DNA from: an uncultured Actinomycetes bacterium | Lineage (GTDB): Bacteria; Actinomycetota; Actinomycetes; Nanopelagicales; Nanopelagicaceae | DNA: 49,112 nt | Direction: 5' to 3' | Assembly (NCBI GenBank): GCA_903822425.1 | Contig: CAIJOY010000040.1 | Location: forward strand, 1 to 49,112 | Part shown: piece after piece, positions 34,494 through 41,934 of the stretch | How positions within the stretch are numbered: position 1 is the stretch's first letter | Layout of the letters: each line of letters begins with the position of its first letter | The notes under the pieces: generated by a model | Databases searched by the model: none | Seen by the model: the letters and a program-made list of their open reading frames with translations, nothing else | What the model was told of the DNA's origin: nothing | Translations under genes and position numbers: made by a program

Positions 34494-35543
34494 TTACGCA
34501 CGAGGCGCATGCACATTCCACCCATGATTGAGTAAATGATTGGATAATGTGCCAACATCATCCGGCGCTAGTGCCAACGTAATCAAACCAGTGAACTGTC
34601 CCGGTGAATGTTCGATAGATAAATCTTCAATATTGACCCCAGCTGTAGCGCATTCAGCAAAAAGTGCGGCAAGTTGACCTGCCTTATCTTCAATCACAAT
34701 CGGCAAGTACGCATAATTGCGGTGACCGCTGCCATGTTTGCCAGGAATACGTTCGCGACCGGCTTTTCCATCACTGATCATTTTTTCAATCGCTGCAGGT
34801 TTATCCAACGATGCAATCATCTCTCCCATGTCCCCGTGTAAGCGTTGGAGTATGGGCCTGATCTCTTCCCGATTTTGAAAAATTATCTCTCGCCACAGTT
34901 CCGGATCTGAACCTGCTATTCGGGTGGAATCCATTAACCCAGAGGCAGCCAAGGCCAAGGAATTTTCGGCCCCCATATTTAATTGCTTGGCTAATAAGGA
35001 TGCTGAAATCTGAGGAAGATGAGAAATGAGAGCGACGGCTCGATCATGTTCCTGGACTCCCATGAGAATCGGCACCGCGTTAAGCCATGTAACAATGTGA
35101 GTTACTTTGGCCAAAACATCCGATTGCGTAGTCTGGCTGGGAGTCAGGATCCACGCTCGGCCATCAAAAAGATCGGCCCGGGCCGCTTCCGGTCCTGCTA
35201 CTTCTCGACCGGCCATAGGATGAGTCCCACAAAAACGGGCAGACATCCCTTGCAATTCTTCGACTTCTTGTTGAGGTTTAGTTTTAACAGAACCTATATC
35301 CATAAATGCCGCTGTTGGGTTTAATGCATATTCCTCAGCTATGACTACAGGTAGAGAAGCCAAGGACATCGCCAGGATTACTAACTCAGGTGGGAGTGTG
35401 GGTGGGCGCCCTACCAAATCTTGGGCCAGTTTCTGGCGCCTAGGATCAGAATCCACCATCTGGATTTCCACACCATGGGATTTAAGAGCTAAACCAATGG
35501 ACGTTCCCATTAACCCGGCGCCAACGATACGGATACTTTTCAT
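34494..35543 (-). CDS. tyrA: Prephenate dehydrogenase
   Basis: 349 residues. The NAD-binding motif VGAGLMGTSIGLAL is at the N-terminus and GTHPMAGRE follows, the prephenate-binding signature. The helical dimer domain has ISHLPQISASLL. A C-terminal ACT domain from about residue 275 (LPIVIEDKAGQLAALF) is expected to bind tyrosine as feedback inhibitor. It oxidises prephenate to 4-hydroxyphenylpyruvate. It lies 7 bp after aroH, so the two consecutive steps chorismate to prephenate to hydroxyphenylpyruvate are encoded together. Confidence 0.93.
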   Translation of the reverse strand: MKSIRIVGAGLMGTSIGLALKSHGVEIQMVDSDPRRQKLAQDLVGRPPTLPPELVILAMSLASLPVVIAEEYALNPTAAFMDIGSVKTKPQQEVEELQGMSARFCGTHPMAGREVAGPEAARADLFDGRAWILTPSQTTQSDVLAKVTHIVTWLNAVPILMGVQEHDRAVALISHLPQISASLLAKQLNMGAENSLALAASGLMDSTRIAGSDPELWREIIFQNREEIRPILQRLHGDMGEMIASLDKPAAIEKMISDGKAGRERIPGKHGSGHRNYAYLPIVIEDKAGQLAALFAECATAGVNIEDLSIEHSPGQFTGLITLALAPDDVGTLSNHLLNHGWNVHAPRA

Positions 35544-35550
35544 TCCACGC

Positions 35551-35913
35551 TCATTGTGCTAAGTCACGGCGGAGGGCTGCGGCCCCTTTTAGGTAGATAT
35601 GGGAGATTTCATCTGCACTTTTATCAGTATTGCAGTGCAACATCACTCGAATAACCCTTGGCAGAGCTCCAGGCACATCAATTTCCCTGGCACACAGCAA
35701 TGGCACAGCCCCAAAACCAATTTCCCTCGCTGCCGCTGCTGGAAAATCCGCGGTTAAATCAGGGGTGGAAGTAAGGATCACAGAAATAATATCCGCAATC
35801 TCAATGTCGTTGGTTAACAAAATTGCCGGTAAGAGTTCGCGAACCCCGGCATGGATAGCTTCCAGTGAATTGACGTCTACTTGGATTGCGCCTCGGACGG
35901 CTCGTACGTTCAT
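35551..35913 (-). CDS. aroH: Chorismate mutase, AroH class
   Basis: 120 residues. The N-terminal VRAVRGAIQV contains the active-site arginine of the trimeric Bacillus-type mutase; RVIRVMLH supplies the second arginine, and HIYLKGAAALRRDL is the C-terminal signature. It converts chorismate to prephenate for tyrA just downstream. No Shine-Dalgarno is present; TAGAGT lies exactly 6 nt before the ATG, suggesting a leaderless mRNA starting the aroH-tyrA unit. Confidence 0.93.
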   Translation of the reverse strand: MNVRAVRGAIQVDVNSLEAIHAGVRELLPAILLTNDIEIADIISVILTSTPDLTADFPAAAAREIGFGAVPLLCAREIDVPGALPRVIRVMLHCNTDKSADEISHIYLKGAAALRRDLAQ

Positions 35914-35919
35914 GTGAGA

Positions 35920-35925
35920 ACTCTA
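35920..35925 (-). promoter_or_regulatory. Putative -10 element of a leaderless aroH mRNA
   Basis: On the minus strand TAGAGT is followed by 6 nt and the ATG at 35913. There is no Shine-Dalgarno at normal distance. Confidence 0.4.
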
Positions 35926-36102
35926 CATCCTTGATGAAATTTCACGAGTGATAAAAGGCTAACTCGTTCTATTTATAAACAGTTAAGTCAATTAAACGCT
36001 TTACCGTTATTGCGGCATCTCCTCACCTAAACCGGTAATACCCTTAAAAATCGATAAATCTATAAAAATCGCATCCTATAAGCGTATCTTTGATTTCTAA
36101 TG

Positions 36103-36130
36103 TTGACAAATAGATAATACTAGTGATACT
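36103..36130 (+). promoter_or_regulatory. Candidate plus-strand promoter pointing at the rluB 3' end
   Basis: A perfect TTGACA (36103-36108), 16 nt, then GATACT (36125-36130), matching four of six -10 bases. It would transcribe rightward into the antisense strand of rluB; no gene on that strand explains it. The A/T-rich context makes chance matches more likely. Confidence 0.3.
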
Positions 36131-36189
36131 CGATTACCGATAAAGCAATAAAACCATTATTTAGGCGTTGCTCTATTATCTATAAAGAA

Positions 36190-36903
36190 TTAAAGATCTA
36201 AAGCCTTACGTAGATTAACTAATTCCACTTCGTTGAGATCTCGCCAACGACCTTCAAGAACATCCCCTAATAAAATCGGGCCGAATCTGGTGCGAATGAG
36301 GCGAAGTACATCTACCCCCACAGCTTCCATGAGGCGGCGGATGATGTGATAACGGCCTTCATGAATCGTGACCTCTAACCAAGTAGGTGAGAGTTCCTTG
36401 AAATCCAAAACCCGCCCCAGACCATCTTCTAGCTCGATCCCTCGTTTCAGGGATTTTTCGGCCCCTACGGGCAATTTTCCCGCATATTCGATGAGATACG
36501 TTTTTTCTAATCCATATGAAGGATGGGTTGCCCGGAAGGTCATATCCCCGTCATTAGAGAGCAAAATTAGCCCCTCCGATTCCTTATCCAAACGGCCAAC
36601 ATGGAACAATCGTTCAGTCCGTAGCGAAATAAAATCCGAAAGAGAAGGACGCCCTTCGGGGTCATACATGGTAGACACAACACCTCTTGGTTTATGAAGT
36701 GCAAGGTAAGTCTTAGTCAAACTGGGCTTAATTGTCTCACCATCAACCATTACAGTAGTTGTATCTGGGTCAATTTTTGCCCCCATTTCGCGCACGATAG
36801 CGCCGTCTACGCTTACCCGCCCATCGGCAATCAATTCATCCGCTCCCCTGCGGCTTGTAATACCAGCGTCGGCGATTACCTTATTCAGACGCGTTAAAGC
36901 CAT
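36190..36903 (-). CDS. rluB: 23S rRNA pseudouridine synthase, RluB/RsuA family
   Basis: 237 residues. The N-terminal S4 domain (RLNKVIADAGITSRRGADELI) binds RNA. The catalytic Asp is in HVGRLDKESEGLIL, with LALHKPRGV and EGRYHIIRRL further signatures. It isomerises uridine in the large or small subunit rRNA; RluB is inferred from its place after scpB. The ATG at 36903 is chosen over a TTG four codons earlier because it begins at the usual distance from the S4 domain. Confidence 0.92.
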   Translation of the reverse strand: MALTRLNKVIADAGITSRRGADELIADGRVSVDGAIVREMGAKIDPDTTTVMVDGETIKPSLTKTYLALHKPRGVVSTMYDPEGRPSLSDFISLRTERLFHVGRLDKESEGLILLSNDGDMTFRATHPSYGLEKTYLIEYAGKLPVGAEKSLKRGIELEDGLGRVLDFKELSPTWLEVTIHEGRYHIIRRLMEAVGVDVLRLIRTRFGPILLGDVLEGRWRDLNEVELVNLRKALDL

Positions 36904-36999
36904 GGGCTTATCCAATTCTTAGCGAGACGAACAACTCCCTGTGATGCCAGAGGATGTTAGCGATGAGGGTGAAGAGTACTCCTATACTGCAGGAGCTAG

Positions 37000-37551
37000 T
37001 TAATCGGTCAGCGAATCCAAAATCTCATCCAAACGCTCCAGATCTGGCAAATAAGGAGCCAGTGCTGGAAGGTCTGATAAAGCATTGAGACCCAAACGCT
37101 CGAGAAAATACGTCGTCGTCCTATAAAGAATCGCCCCGGTTTCGTGTTCAACACCGGATTCTTCAACCAAGCCTCGGGTAACCAAGGTTTTCATGACCGC
37201 CTCAACATTTACGCCTCGAATAGCCGACACTCGAGCTCGTGAGATGGGTTGGCGGTAGGCAATCACGGCTAAGGTCTCTAAGGCAGCCTGCGTTAACCGC
37301 GATTGTTGCCCATCAAGCACAAATTTTTCCACTGCCGATGAGTACTCTCCACGACTATAAAATCGCCAACCTCCCGTTACTTGACGTAATTCGAACCCAT
37401 GCTCAGAGTAGGTTCCAACCAGACGTTCGAGGGCATCTACGATTTCTCCCACCGGCTGTTCCAGGACCTGAGCTAGCGTCAACTCAGTAACTGGCTCATC
37501 AATGACCATAAGAATGGCTTCTATAGAACGTTCAAGTTCAGAGTTAGACAT
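37000..37551 (-). CDS. scpB: Segregation and condensation protein B
   Basis: 183 residues with two winged-helix domains. Signatures are LERSIEAILMVIDEPVT at the N-terminus and LTQAALETLAVIAYRQPISRA in the second domain, followed by RGVNVEAVMKTLVTRGLVEE. It forms the SMC-ScpAB condensin with ScpA. The ATG overlaps the scpA stop by 8 bp and has GGAG 6 nt upstream. rluB follows after about 96 bp. Confidence 0.94.
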   Translation of the reverse strand: MSNSELERSIEAILMVIDEPVTELTLAQVLEQPVGEIVDALERLVGTYSEHGFELRQVTGGWRFYSRGEYSSAVEKFVLDGQQSRLTQAALETLAVIAYRQPISRARVSAIRGVNVEAVMKTLVTRGLVEESGVEHETGAILYRTTTYFLERLGLNALSDLPALAPYLPDLERLDEILDSLTD

Positions 37552-38458
37552 TATCATCTCCATTTGTCTCGTTCTGTGCCTCATCGCGCTCTGCAAGGAA
37601 GGGTTGGTCGAACTCTTCTCCCGCCAAAATTTCACCTGATTCCGATCCTGTCCAGCTAATTTGCAGATCACCCAAAGCGATCACTTGATCAAAACGTAGC
37701 GCTCCTTGGCGATAGAGGTCGAGTAAAGCGAGAAAACGGGCTACGACAACCAGGGTGCTGTGAGCATCTGCTACCAATGAGCGAAAATTCATGGTCTTGG
37801 AGCGACGCAAGGTTTCAACAACCCACCTGGACTCCTCTGCCACGCTTACCAAAGGCATATGCAGGTGCTCCAGGGCTACTGTTGGCGTGATTTTCGGCGT
37901 AAGGACGCGTTCAGCTATAGCCGCAAAGCGCTGGGCTCCTACCCCGATCAGCACCTCAGGCAAGAGGGAAGCCAATGCCGGATCCAGGGAGACGACTCGA
38001 GCGAAACTCTTATCAAATAAGGCAATGCGGTCTTGAAAAGTTGCCGCGATATCTTTGAAAGCGCGATATTGCAGCAATCGAGCAAAGAGTAGGTCTCGCG
38101 CCTCCAACAGGGCCAAATCTGTCTCATCTTCAACTTCCCCGCTTGGCAGCAACCGTGCGGCTTTAAGGTCAAGCAAGGTGGCAGCGACCACTAAAAATTC
38201 AGTGGCCTGATCTAACTGCCAGCCTTCTCCTGAGGCTTCAAGGGCGCGGATAAAAGCAATAAATTCATCAGTCACCGTGCTGAGAGCAACTTCAGTGATA
38301 TCCATACGATGACGCGAAATAAGCTGTAATAGCAGGTCGAAAGGACCATCAAAATTATCTAGGTGGACGGCGAACCCGGTTGATACTTCGCTATTGATGT
38401 CCTCAGCTACGGTTTCCACCTGCGAACCGTACTTCACATTCCTTAGCTTTGCGCGCAC
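37544..38458 (-). CDS. scpA: Segregation and condensation protein A (kleisin)
   Basis: The kleisin subunit bridging SMC heads. FAVHLDNFDGPFDLLLQLISRHRMDITEVAL is the N-terminal SMC-neck-binding region, of which DNFDGPFDLLLQLI is diagnostic; the C-terminal winged helix includes VVARFLALLDLYRQGALRF. I chose the GTG at 38458 (304 residues), which has AAGGTGG just upstream and gives the usual short N-terminus. An ATG at 38497 would add 13 residues but lacks a Shine-Dalgarno and comes within 27 bp of divergent parA. The acidic C-terminus overlaps scpB. Confidence 0.92.
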   Translation of the reverse strand: MRAKLRNVKYGSQVETVAEDINSEVSTGFAVHLDNFDGPFDLLLQLISRHRMDITEVALSTVTDEFIAFIRALEASGEGWQLDQATEFLVVAATLLDLKAARLLPSGEVEDETDLALLEARDLLFARLLQYRAFKDIAATFQDRIALFDKSFARVVSLDPALASLLPEVLIGVGAQRFAAIAERVLTPKITPTVALEHLHMPLVSVAEESRWVVETLRRSKTMNFRSLVADAHSTLVVVARFLALLDLYRQGALRFDQVIALGDLQISWTGSESGEILAGEEFDQPFLAERDEAQNETNGDDNV

Positions 38459-38523
38459 TTGCCACCTTAACCCGCCTAGCCCTAGAGTTCGATCCATAAA
38501 GCGGCAGAGAGGTTTCTCGTTAG

Positions 38524-39405
38524 ATGGCTAAATCGACAATTGAGGAAGATGTGGCAACTACAGCCACTCTTTTGCAACGCAAACCTAAGAATTGGCCTAC
38601 TCCTACCCCTTTAACCACCCATGGTCCAGCAACGATCATTCCCATTGTTAACCAAAAAGGCGGCGTCGGTAAGACAACAACGACGATCAACCTTGGGGCA
38701 AGTTTGGCTGAGTTGGGTCGCCGCGTTCTACTAGTGGATTTTGATCCACAAGGTGCCTTATCTGTTGGATTAGGTGTTGATGCCCACGAACTCCGACTTG
38801 AGGAGACCGTTTATCAAGTCCTCATGGATCCTCAGTCTGATATTGAAAAAGTTATTCTCAAAACCTCCATTCCCGGAATGGACCTCTTGCCAGCTAATAA
38901 AGAATTAGCCACCGCTGAAGTAACTCTTGTGAATGAAATGGGCCGAGAGAATTTCCTCAAGCGCACGTTAGAAACAGTTAAAGATTATTACGATGTGATT
39001 TTGATCGATTGCCAACCAACGTTAGGGCTTCTCACTCTGAATGCTCTTACAGCTGCCGACGGAGTCATCGTGCCATTGCAATGTGAATTTTTCGCCCTAC
39101 GAGGTTTCGCCCAGTTGCAAGAAAACCTTGAAAAGGTCCGTCTCAATCTCAATCCAGGATTAAAGCTCATTGGAATCTTGGCAACCATGTACGACAAAAA
39201 AACGCTGCACAGTCGCGAAGTATTGGAAAGAATTCTTGAGGCATTCCCTGAGAGTGTTTTTGAAACCGTCATTGCCCAAACAGTTCGTTTCCCTGAAACA
39301 ACTGTGGCCGGCGAACCCATAACAACATATGCCGGAAGTTCTGGCGGTGCCGCTTCATATCGGCGCCTTGCTCGAGAACTTATCGCAATTGGAGGAACAC
39401 GATGA
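38524..39405 (+). CDS. parA: ParA-family ATPase next to scpAB
   Basis: 293 residues. Deviant Walker A KGGVGKTTTT, Walker A' VDFDPQGALS and Walker B VILIDCQPTLG define the ParA/Soj family. A tail of about 35 residues precedes the core. This is the chromosomal paralogue beside scpAB found in many actinobacteria (Rv1708-type), not necessarily the parAB pair near oriC. GAGAGG lies about 10 nt before the ATG. It overlaps the next gene by 4 bp (ATGA), which points to a functional partner. Confidence 0.9.
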   Translation: MAKSTIEEDVATTATLLQRKPKNWPTPTPLTTHGPATIIPIVNQKGGVGKTTTTINLGASLAELGRRVLLVDFDPQGALSVGLGVDAHELRLEETVYQVLMDPQSDIEKVILKTSIPGMDLLPANKELATAEVTLVNEMGRENFLKRTLETVKDYYDVILIDCQPTLGLLTLNALTAADGVIVPLQCEFFALRGFAQLQENLEKVRLNLNPGLKLIGILATMYDKKTLHSREVLERILEAFPESVFETVIAQTVRFPETTVAGEPITTYAGSSGGAASYRRLARELIAIGGTR

Positions 39406-39818
39406 GCCGCAGAGCTAGTTTACCTGGTGCAGATGAACTGTTCCGTTCCACTACCCCAGCATTAAGTGCAGTCAGAGACGCTCTACCTGATTCTTCTACC
39501 GTTGCACCTCAGAACGCTTCGAGTGCTGCTCCAGTAGTTCGAGCACCTAAGAAATCTGTACGCACTACATCTCGCAGACGAGTGAGCACGGTTGATCGTT
39601 CACCTTCAGGACGCGAACGACACGAAGAAAAAATTACTGTGTATCTATCACCCGAAGAGCTTTTTGATTTAGATCAAGCTCGACTTCTCTTACGTGGTGA
39701 CCTTGGATTAGCAGCTGATCGCGGACGTATTGTTCGCGAATCAATTGCCGTCATCATTGCTGATTTAGAAGCTAAAGGTGATCAAAGTATTCTGGCCCGT
39801 CGTTTAAGAGGACTCTAA
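39402..39818 (+). CDS. Small ribbon-helix-helix-like protein coupled to parA
   Basis: 138 residues. Residues 1-70 are rich in Ser, Ala, Pro and Arg and probably disordered. The C-terminal half reads EKITVYLSPEELFDLDQARLLL, then DRGRIVRESIAVIIADLEAKG: a beta strand and two helices as in ribbon-helix-helix DNA-binding proteins. The start overlaps parA (ATGA). By analogy with plasmid systems in which an RHH protein is the ParB-like partner or autorepressor of ParA, a role as DNA-binding partner is plausible but unproven. It ends 4 bp before the convergent xerD stop. Confidence 0.78.
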   Translation: MSRRASLPGADELFRSTTPALSAVRDALPDSSTVAPQNASSAAPVVRAPKKSVRTTSRRRVSTVDRSPSGRERHEEKITVYLSPEELFDLDQARLLLRGDLGLAADRGRIVRESIAVIIADLEAKGDQSILARRLRGL

Positions 39819-39822
39819 AGCA

Positions 39823-40743
39823 TCAATCACGAGCTCTTGGATGTGCTGAACTATAACTCTCGCGTACTTTGTCGATTGTTATCAATGTATAAATCTGCGT
39901 AGTTGTCACTGAAGCATGACCCAAAAGTTCTTGCACTACGCGTATATCTGCGCCTCCATCAAGTAAATGTGTTGCGTACGAGTGCCGAAATACGTGAGGC
40001 GACACTTTGCCCTCTAAACCGACAGCACGCGCAGAATCAGCGACAAACTGCCACCCGGATTGACGACTTAAGCGGGTGCCTCGATTGTTAAGAAACAGAG
40101 CTGGCGAAGTTGGATGCGATTTGAGTGCCAAATCGGGGCGAATTCGCACAATGTATTCCTGCAAAGATTTCCTCGCAAAACTACCTAGAGGAACTATTCG
40201 TTCCTTGGACCCTTTGCCGCGTAGTTTGATCGTTTCTATGAGGTCACCATCGCTATGCACTACATGGATATCAGACAAATCCAAAGCGACAATTTCGCTA
40301 ATGCGCGCGCCAGTTCCATACAACAATTCAATTAAAGCTCGGTCTCTCAGTGTAATTGGTTTGCTTTCGTGGAACGCGCCGTCTATAAGTGAGATAACCT
40401 CTGCGATAGATAATGCTTTCGGTAATTTTCGTACTAGTTTTCCCTTTTCCAGATCAGTGGTTGGGTTAGCAATACCGTTCTCCTGCCCCAGGTAAGCATA
40501 AAAAGACCTCAGGGCCGAAAGGTTTCTTTGTACTGTAGAAGAAGCCAAATTTTTATTCCGAAGACAATTTTGAAAATCCGTAACTACAGATTCTTGAACA
40601 TCTGTAATCGTGAGATTCTTCTCATCCAAAAACTGACCAAAAACAGCTAGATCTCTACCGTAGGCGTTAATCGAATTGGTTGCTAAACCCCGTTCGACCC
40701 GTAAGTAAGCCAAGAAGTGAGAAGCTGCTTCTTGAAAATCCAT
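39823..40743 (-). CDS. xerD: Tyrosine recombinase XerD
   Basis: 306 residues. The N-terminal SAM-like domain has LRVERGLATNSINAYGRDL. Catalytic residues are R147 (GTGARISE), K177, H250 and R253 (SPHVFRHSYATHLL), H276 (LGHASVTTTQIY) and Y285. With XerC it resolves chromosome dimers at dif under FtsK control. The position between pyrG/ald and parA/scpA is the conserved actinobacterial xerD locus. AAAGGG lies about 5 nt before the ATG. The candidate dif site is in the same window at 25.7 kb. Confidence 0.94.
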   Translation of the reverse strand: MDFQEAASHFLAYLRVERGLATNSINAYGRDLAVFGQFLDEKNLTITDVQESVVTDFQNCLRNKNLASSTVQRNLSALRSFYAYLGQENGIANPTTDLEKGKLVRKLPKALSIAEVISLIDGAFHESKPITLRDRALIELLYGTGARISEIVALDLSDIHVVHSDGDLIETIKLRGKGSKERIVPLGSFARKSLQEYIVRIRPDLALKSHPTSPALFLNNRGTRLSRQSGWQFVADSARAVGLEGKVSPHVFRHSYATHLLDGGADIRVVQELLGHASVTTTQIYTLITIDKVRESYSSAHPRARD

Positions 40744-40761
40744 TGGACCCTTTCAGGTGAA

Positions 40762-41865
40762 TTAGATAGCGAGCTTCTCGAAAGGGTACCCATGGGCTGT
40801 TGATACAGCTTCGTAATACACCTTTCCTTCGTGCACATTGAGTCCAGATGCTAGAGCGCGATCTTTTTTAATCGCTTCGAGCCACCCAAAATTAGCAATC
40901 GCTAATGCGTAAGGAAGGGTGGCATTGGTCAATGCGTAGGTAGATGTCACGGGCACCGCACCAGGCATATTGGCTACGCAATAAAAAATACTTTCATGAA
41001 TCTTGAAAGTGGGATCACCGTGTGTTGTTGGTCGCGAATCTTCAAAACATCCACCTTGATCGATAGCGATATCAACCAAGACCGATCCTGGTTTCATTTT
41101 CTTTACCTGTTGATTGCTTACCAATTTGGGCGCTTTTGCGCCATGCACAAGAACCGCCCCTACAACCAAATCTGCTCGCATCACTTCTTGATCAATGGCG
41201 TGAGACGAAGCTGCCAAAGTTTTGATTCGTCCCCCATAAACCGCATCAATGTATTGCAAACGGGGAATACTACGATCAATCACTGTAACTTCAGCCCCCA
41301 TCCCCATCGCAATCACGGCAGAATTGAGCCCCGATACTCCCCCTCCGAGAACAACTACTTTTGCACATGCAACCCCTGGAACGCCTCCTAGAAGAACTCC
41401 GCGGCCTCCGTGTGGTTTTTCTAAAGCTGTTGCCCCTACTTGAGTCGCCATTCGCCCAGCGACTTCGCTCATCGGTGCTAAAAGTGGCAGCGAACCATTA
41501 AGTTCAACGGTTTCATATGCGATTGCAGTTGTTCCGCTTGCTATGAGTCCATCTGTACATTCCTTGGAGGCAGCCAAATGTAAGTATGTAAAGAGAATCT
41601 GACCTTTACGCATTTTTGGGTACTCCAGAGCGATGGGTTCTTTTACTTTCAAAATCAAATCGGCTTTGCTCCAAATTTCGTCTGCACTTTTTCGAATTGA
41701 TGCACCTTGTGACACAAAATCTGAATCGGAAATGGCAGAACCCATACCAGCGTTTTCTTCGATAATAACAGTGTGTCCTGCACGTACAAATTCACTGACA
41801 CCTTCAGGAGTTATGGCAACACGGGACTCTTGGGACTTAATTTCCTTAGGGACTCCGACGATCAT
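40762..41865 (-). CDS. ald: Alanine dehydrogenase
   Basis: 367 residues. Interconverts L-alanine and pyruvate plus ammonia with NAD. The N-terminal VGVPKEIKSQESRVAITPEGV, KVKEP with the substrate-binding lysine, YLHLAA with the catalytic His, and the Rossmann motif VVLGGGVSGLNSA are all visible. AGGAG lies 6 nt before the ATG. An 18-bp perfect palindrome lies 17 bp upstream of the start codon; in mycobacteria ald is controlled by the Lrp-type regulator AldR, so it may be an operator. Confidence 0.95.
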   Translation of the reverse strand: MIVGVPKEIKSQESRVAITPEGVSEFVRAGHTVIIEENAGMGSAISDSDFVSQGASIRKSADEIWSKADLILKVKEPIALEYPKMRKGQILFTYLHLAASKECTDGLIASGTTAIAYETVELNGSLPLLAPMSEVAGRMATQVGATALEKPHGGRGVLLGGVPGVACAKVVVLGGGVSGLNSAVIAMGMGAEVTVIDRSIPRLQYIDAVYGGRIKTLAASSHAIDQEVMRADLVVGAVLVHGAKAPKLVSNQQVKKMKPGSVLVDIAIDQGGCFEDSRPTTHGDPTFKIHESIFYCVANMPGAVPVTSTYALTNATLPYALAIANFGWLEAIKKDRALASGLNVHEGKVYYEAVSTAHGYPFEKLAI

Positions 41866-41881
41866 TTACCACTCCTATGTC

Positions 41882-41899
41882 TCATTCAACGTTGAATGA
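41882..41899. promoter_or_regulatory. 18-bp perfect palindrome upstream of ald
   Basis: TCATTCAACGTTGAATGA equals its own reverse complement. It begins 17 bp before the ald ATG. On the minus strand a possible -10 (TAGAAT) is just upstream, so the palindrome would cover the transcription start. It is not followed by a T-run in either direction, which argues against a terminator. Confidence 0.6.
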
Positions 41900-41934
41900 A
41901 AGTTATTCTACTGCTAAAGCCAATCCATTTATTA

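Larger units (their letters stand above)
35914..36189. other. A/T-rich intergenic region between rluB and aroH
   Basis: 276 bp with about one third G+C, clearly below the surrounding genes and the longest gene-free stretch in the window. It has several TATAA-like words, two copies of AAAAATCG 19 bp apart, and no open frame of useful length on either strand. It must hold the aroH-tyrA promoter (TAGAGT on the minus strand at 35925-35920). No tRNA, terminator hairpin or known riboswitch was recognised. Confidence 0.7.

Noticed and set aside
36101-36130. Second dif-like sequence (TTGACA followed by AATAGATAATAC)
   Set aside because: Only the outer hexamer resembles a dif arm; the inner ATAA/TTAT inverted ends and 6-bp spacing are missing, unlike the site at 25705-25732.
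41882-41899. Palindrome as pyrG terminator
   Set aside because: The stem has no U-run after it on the minus strand and lies in the ald promoter position.
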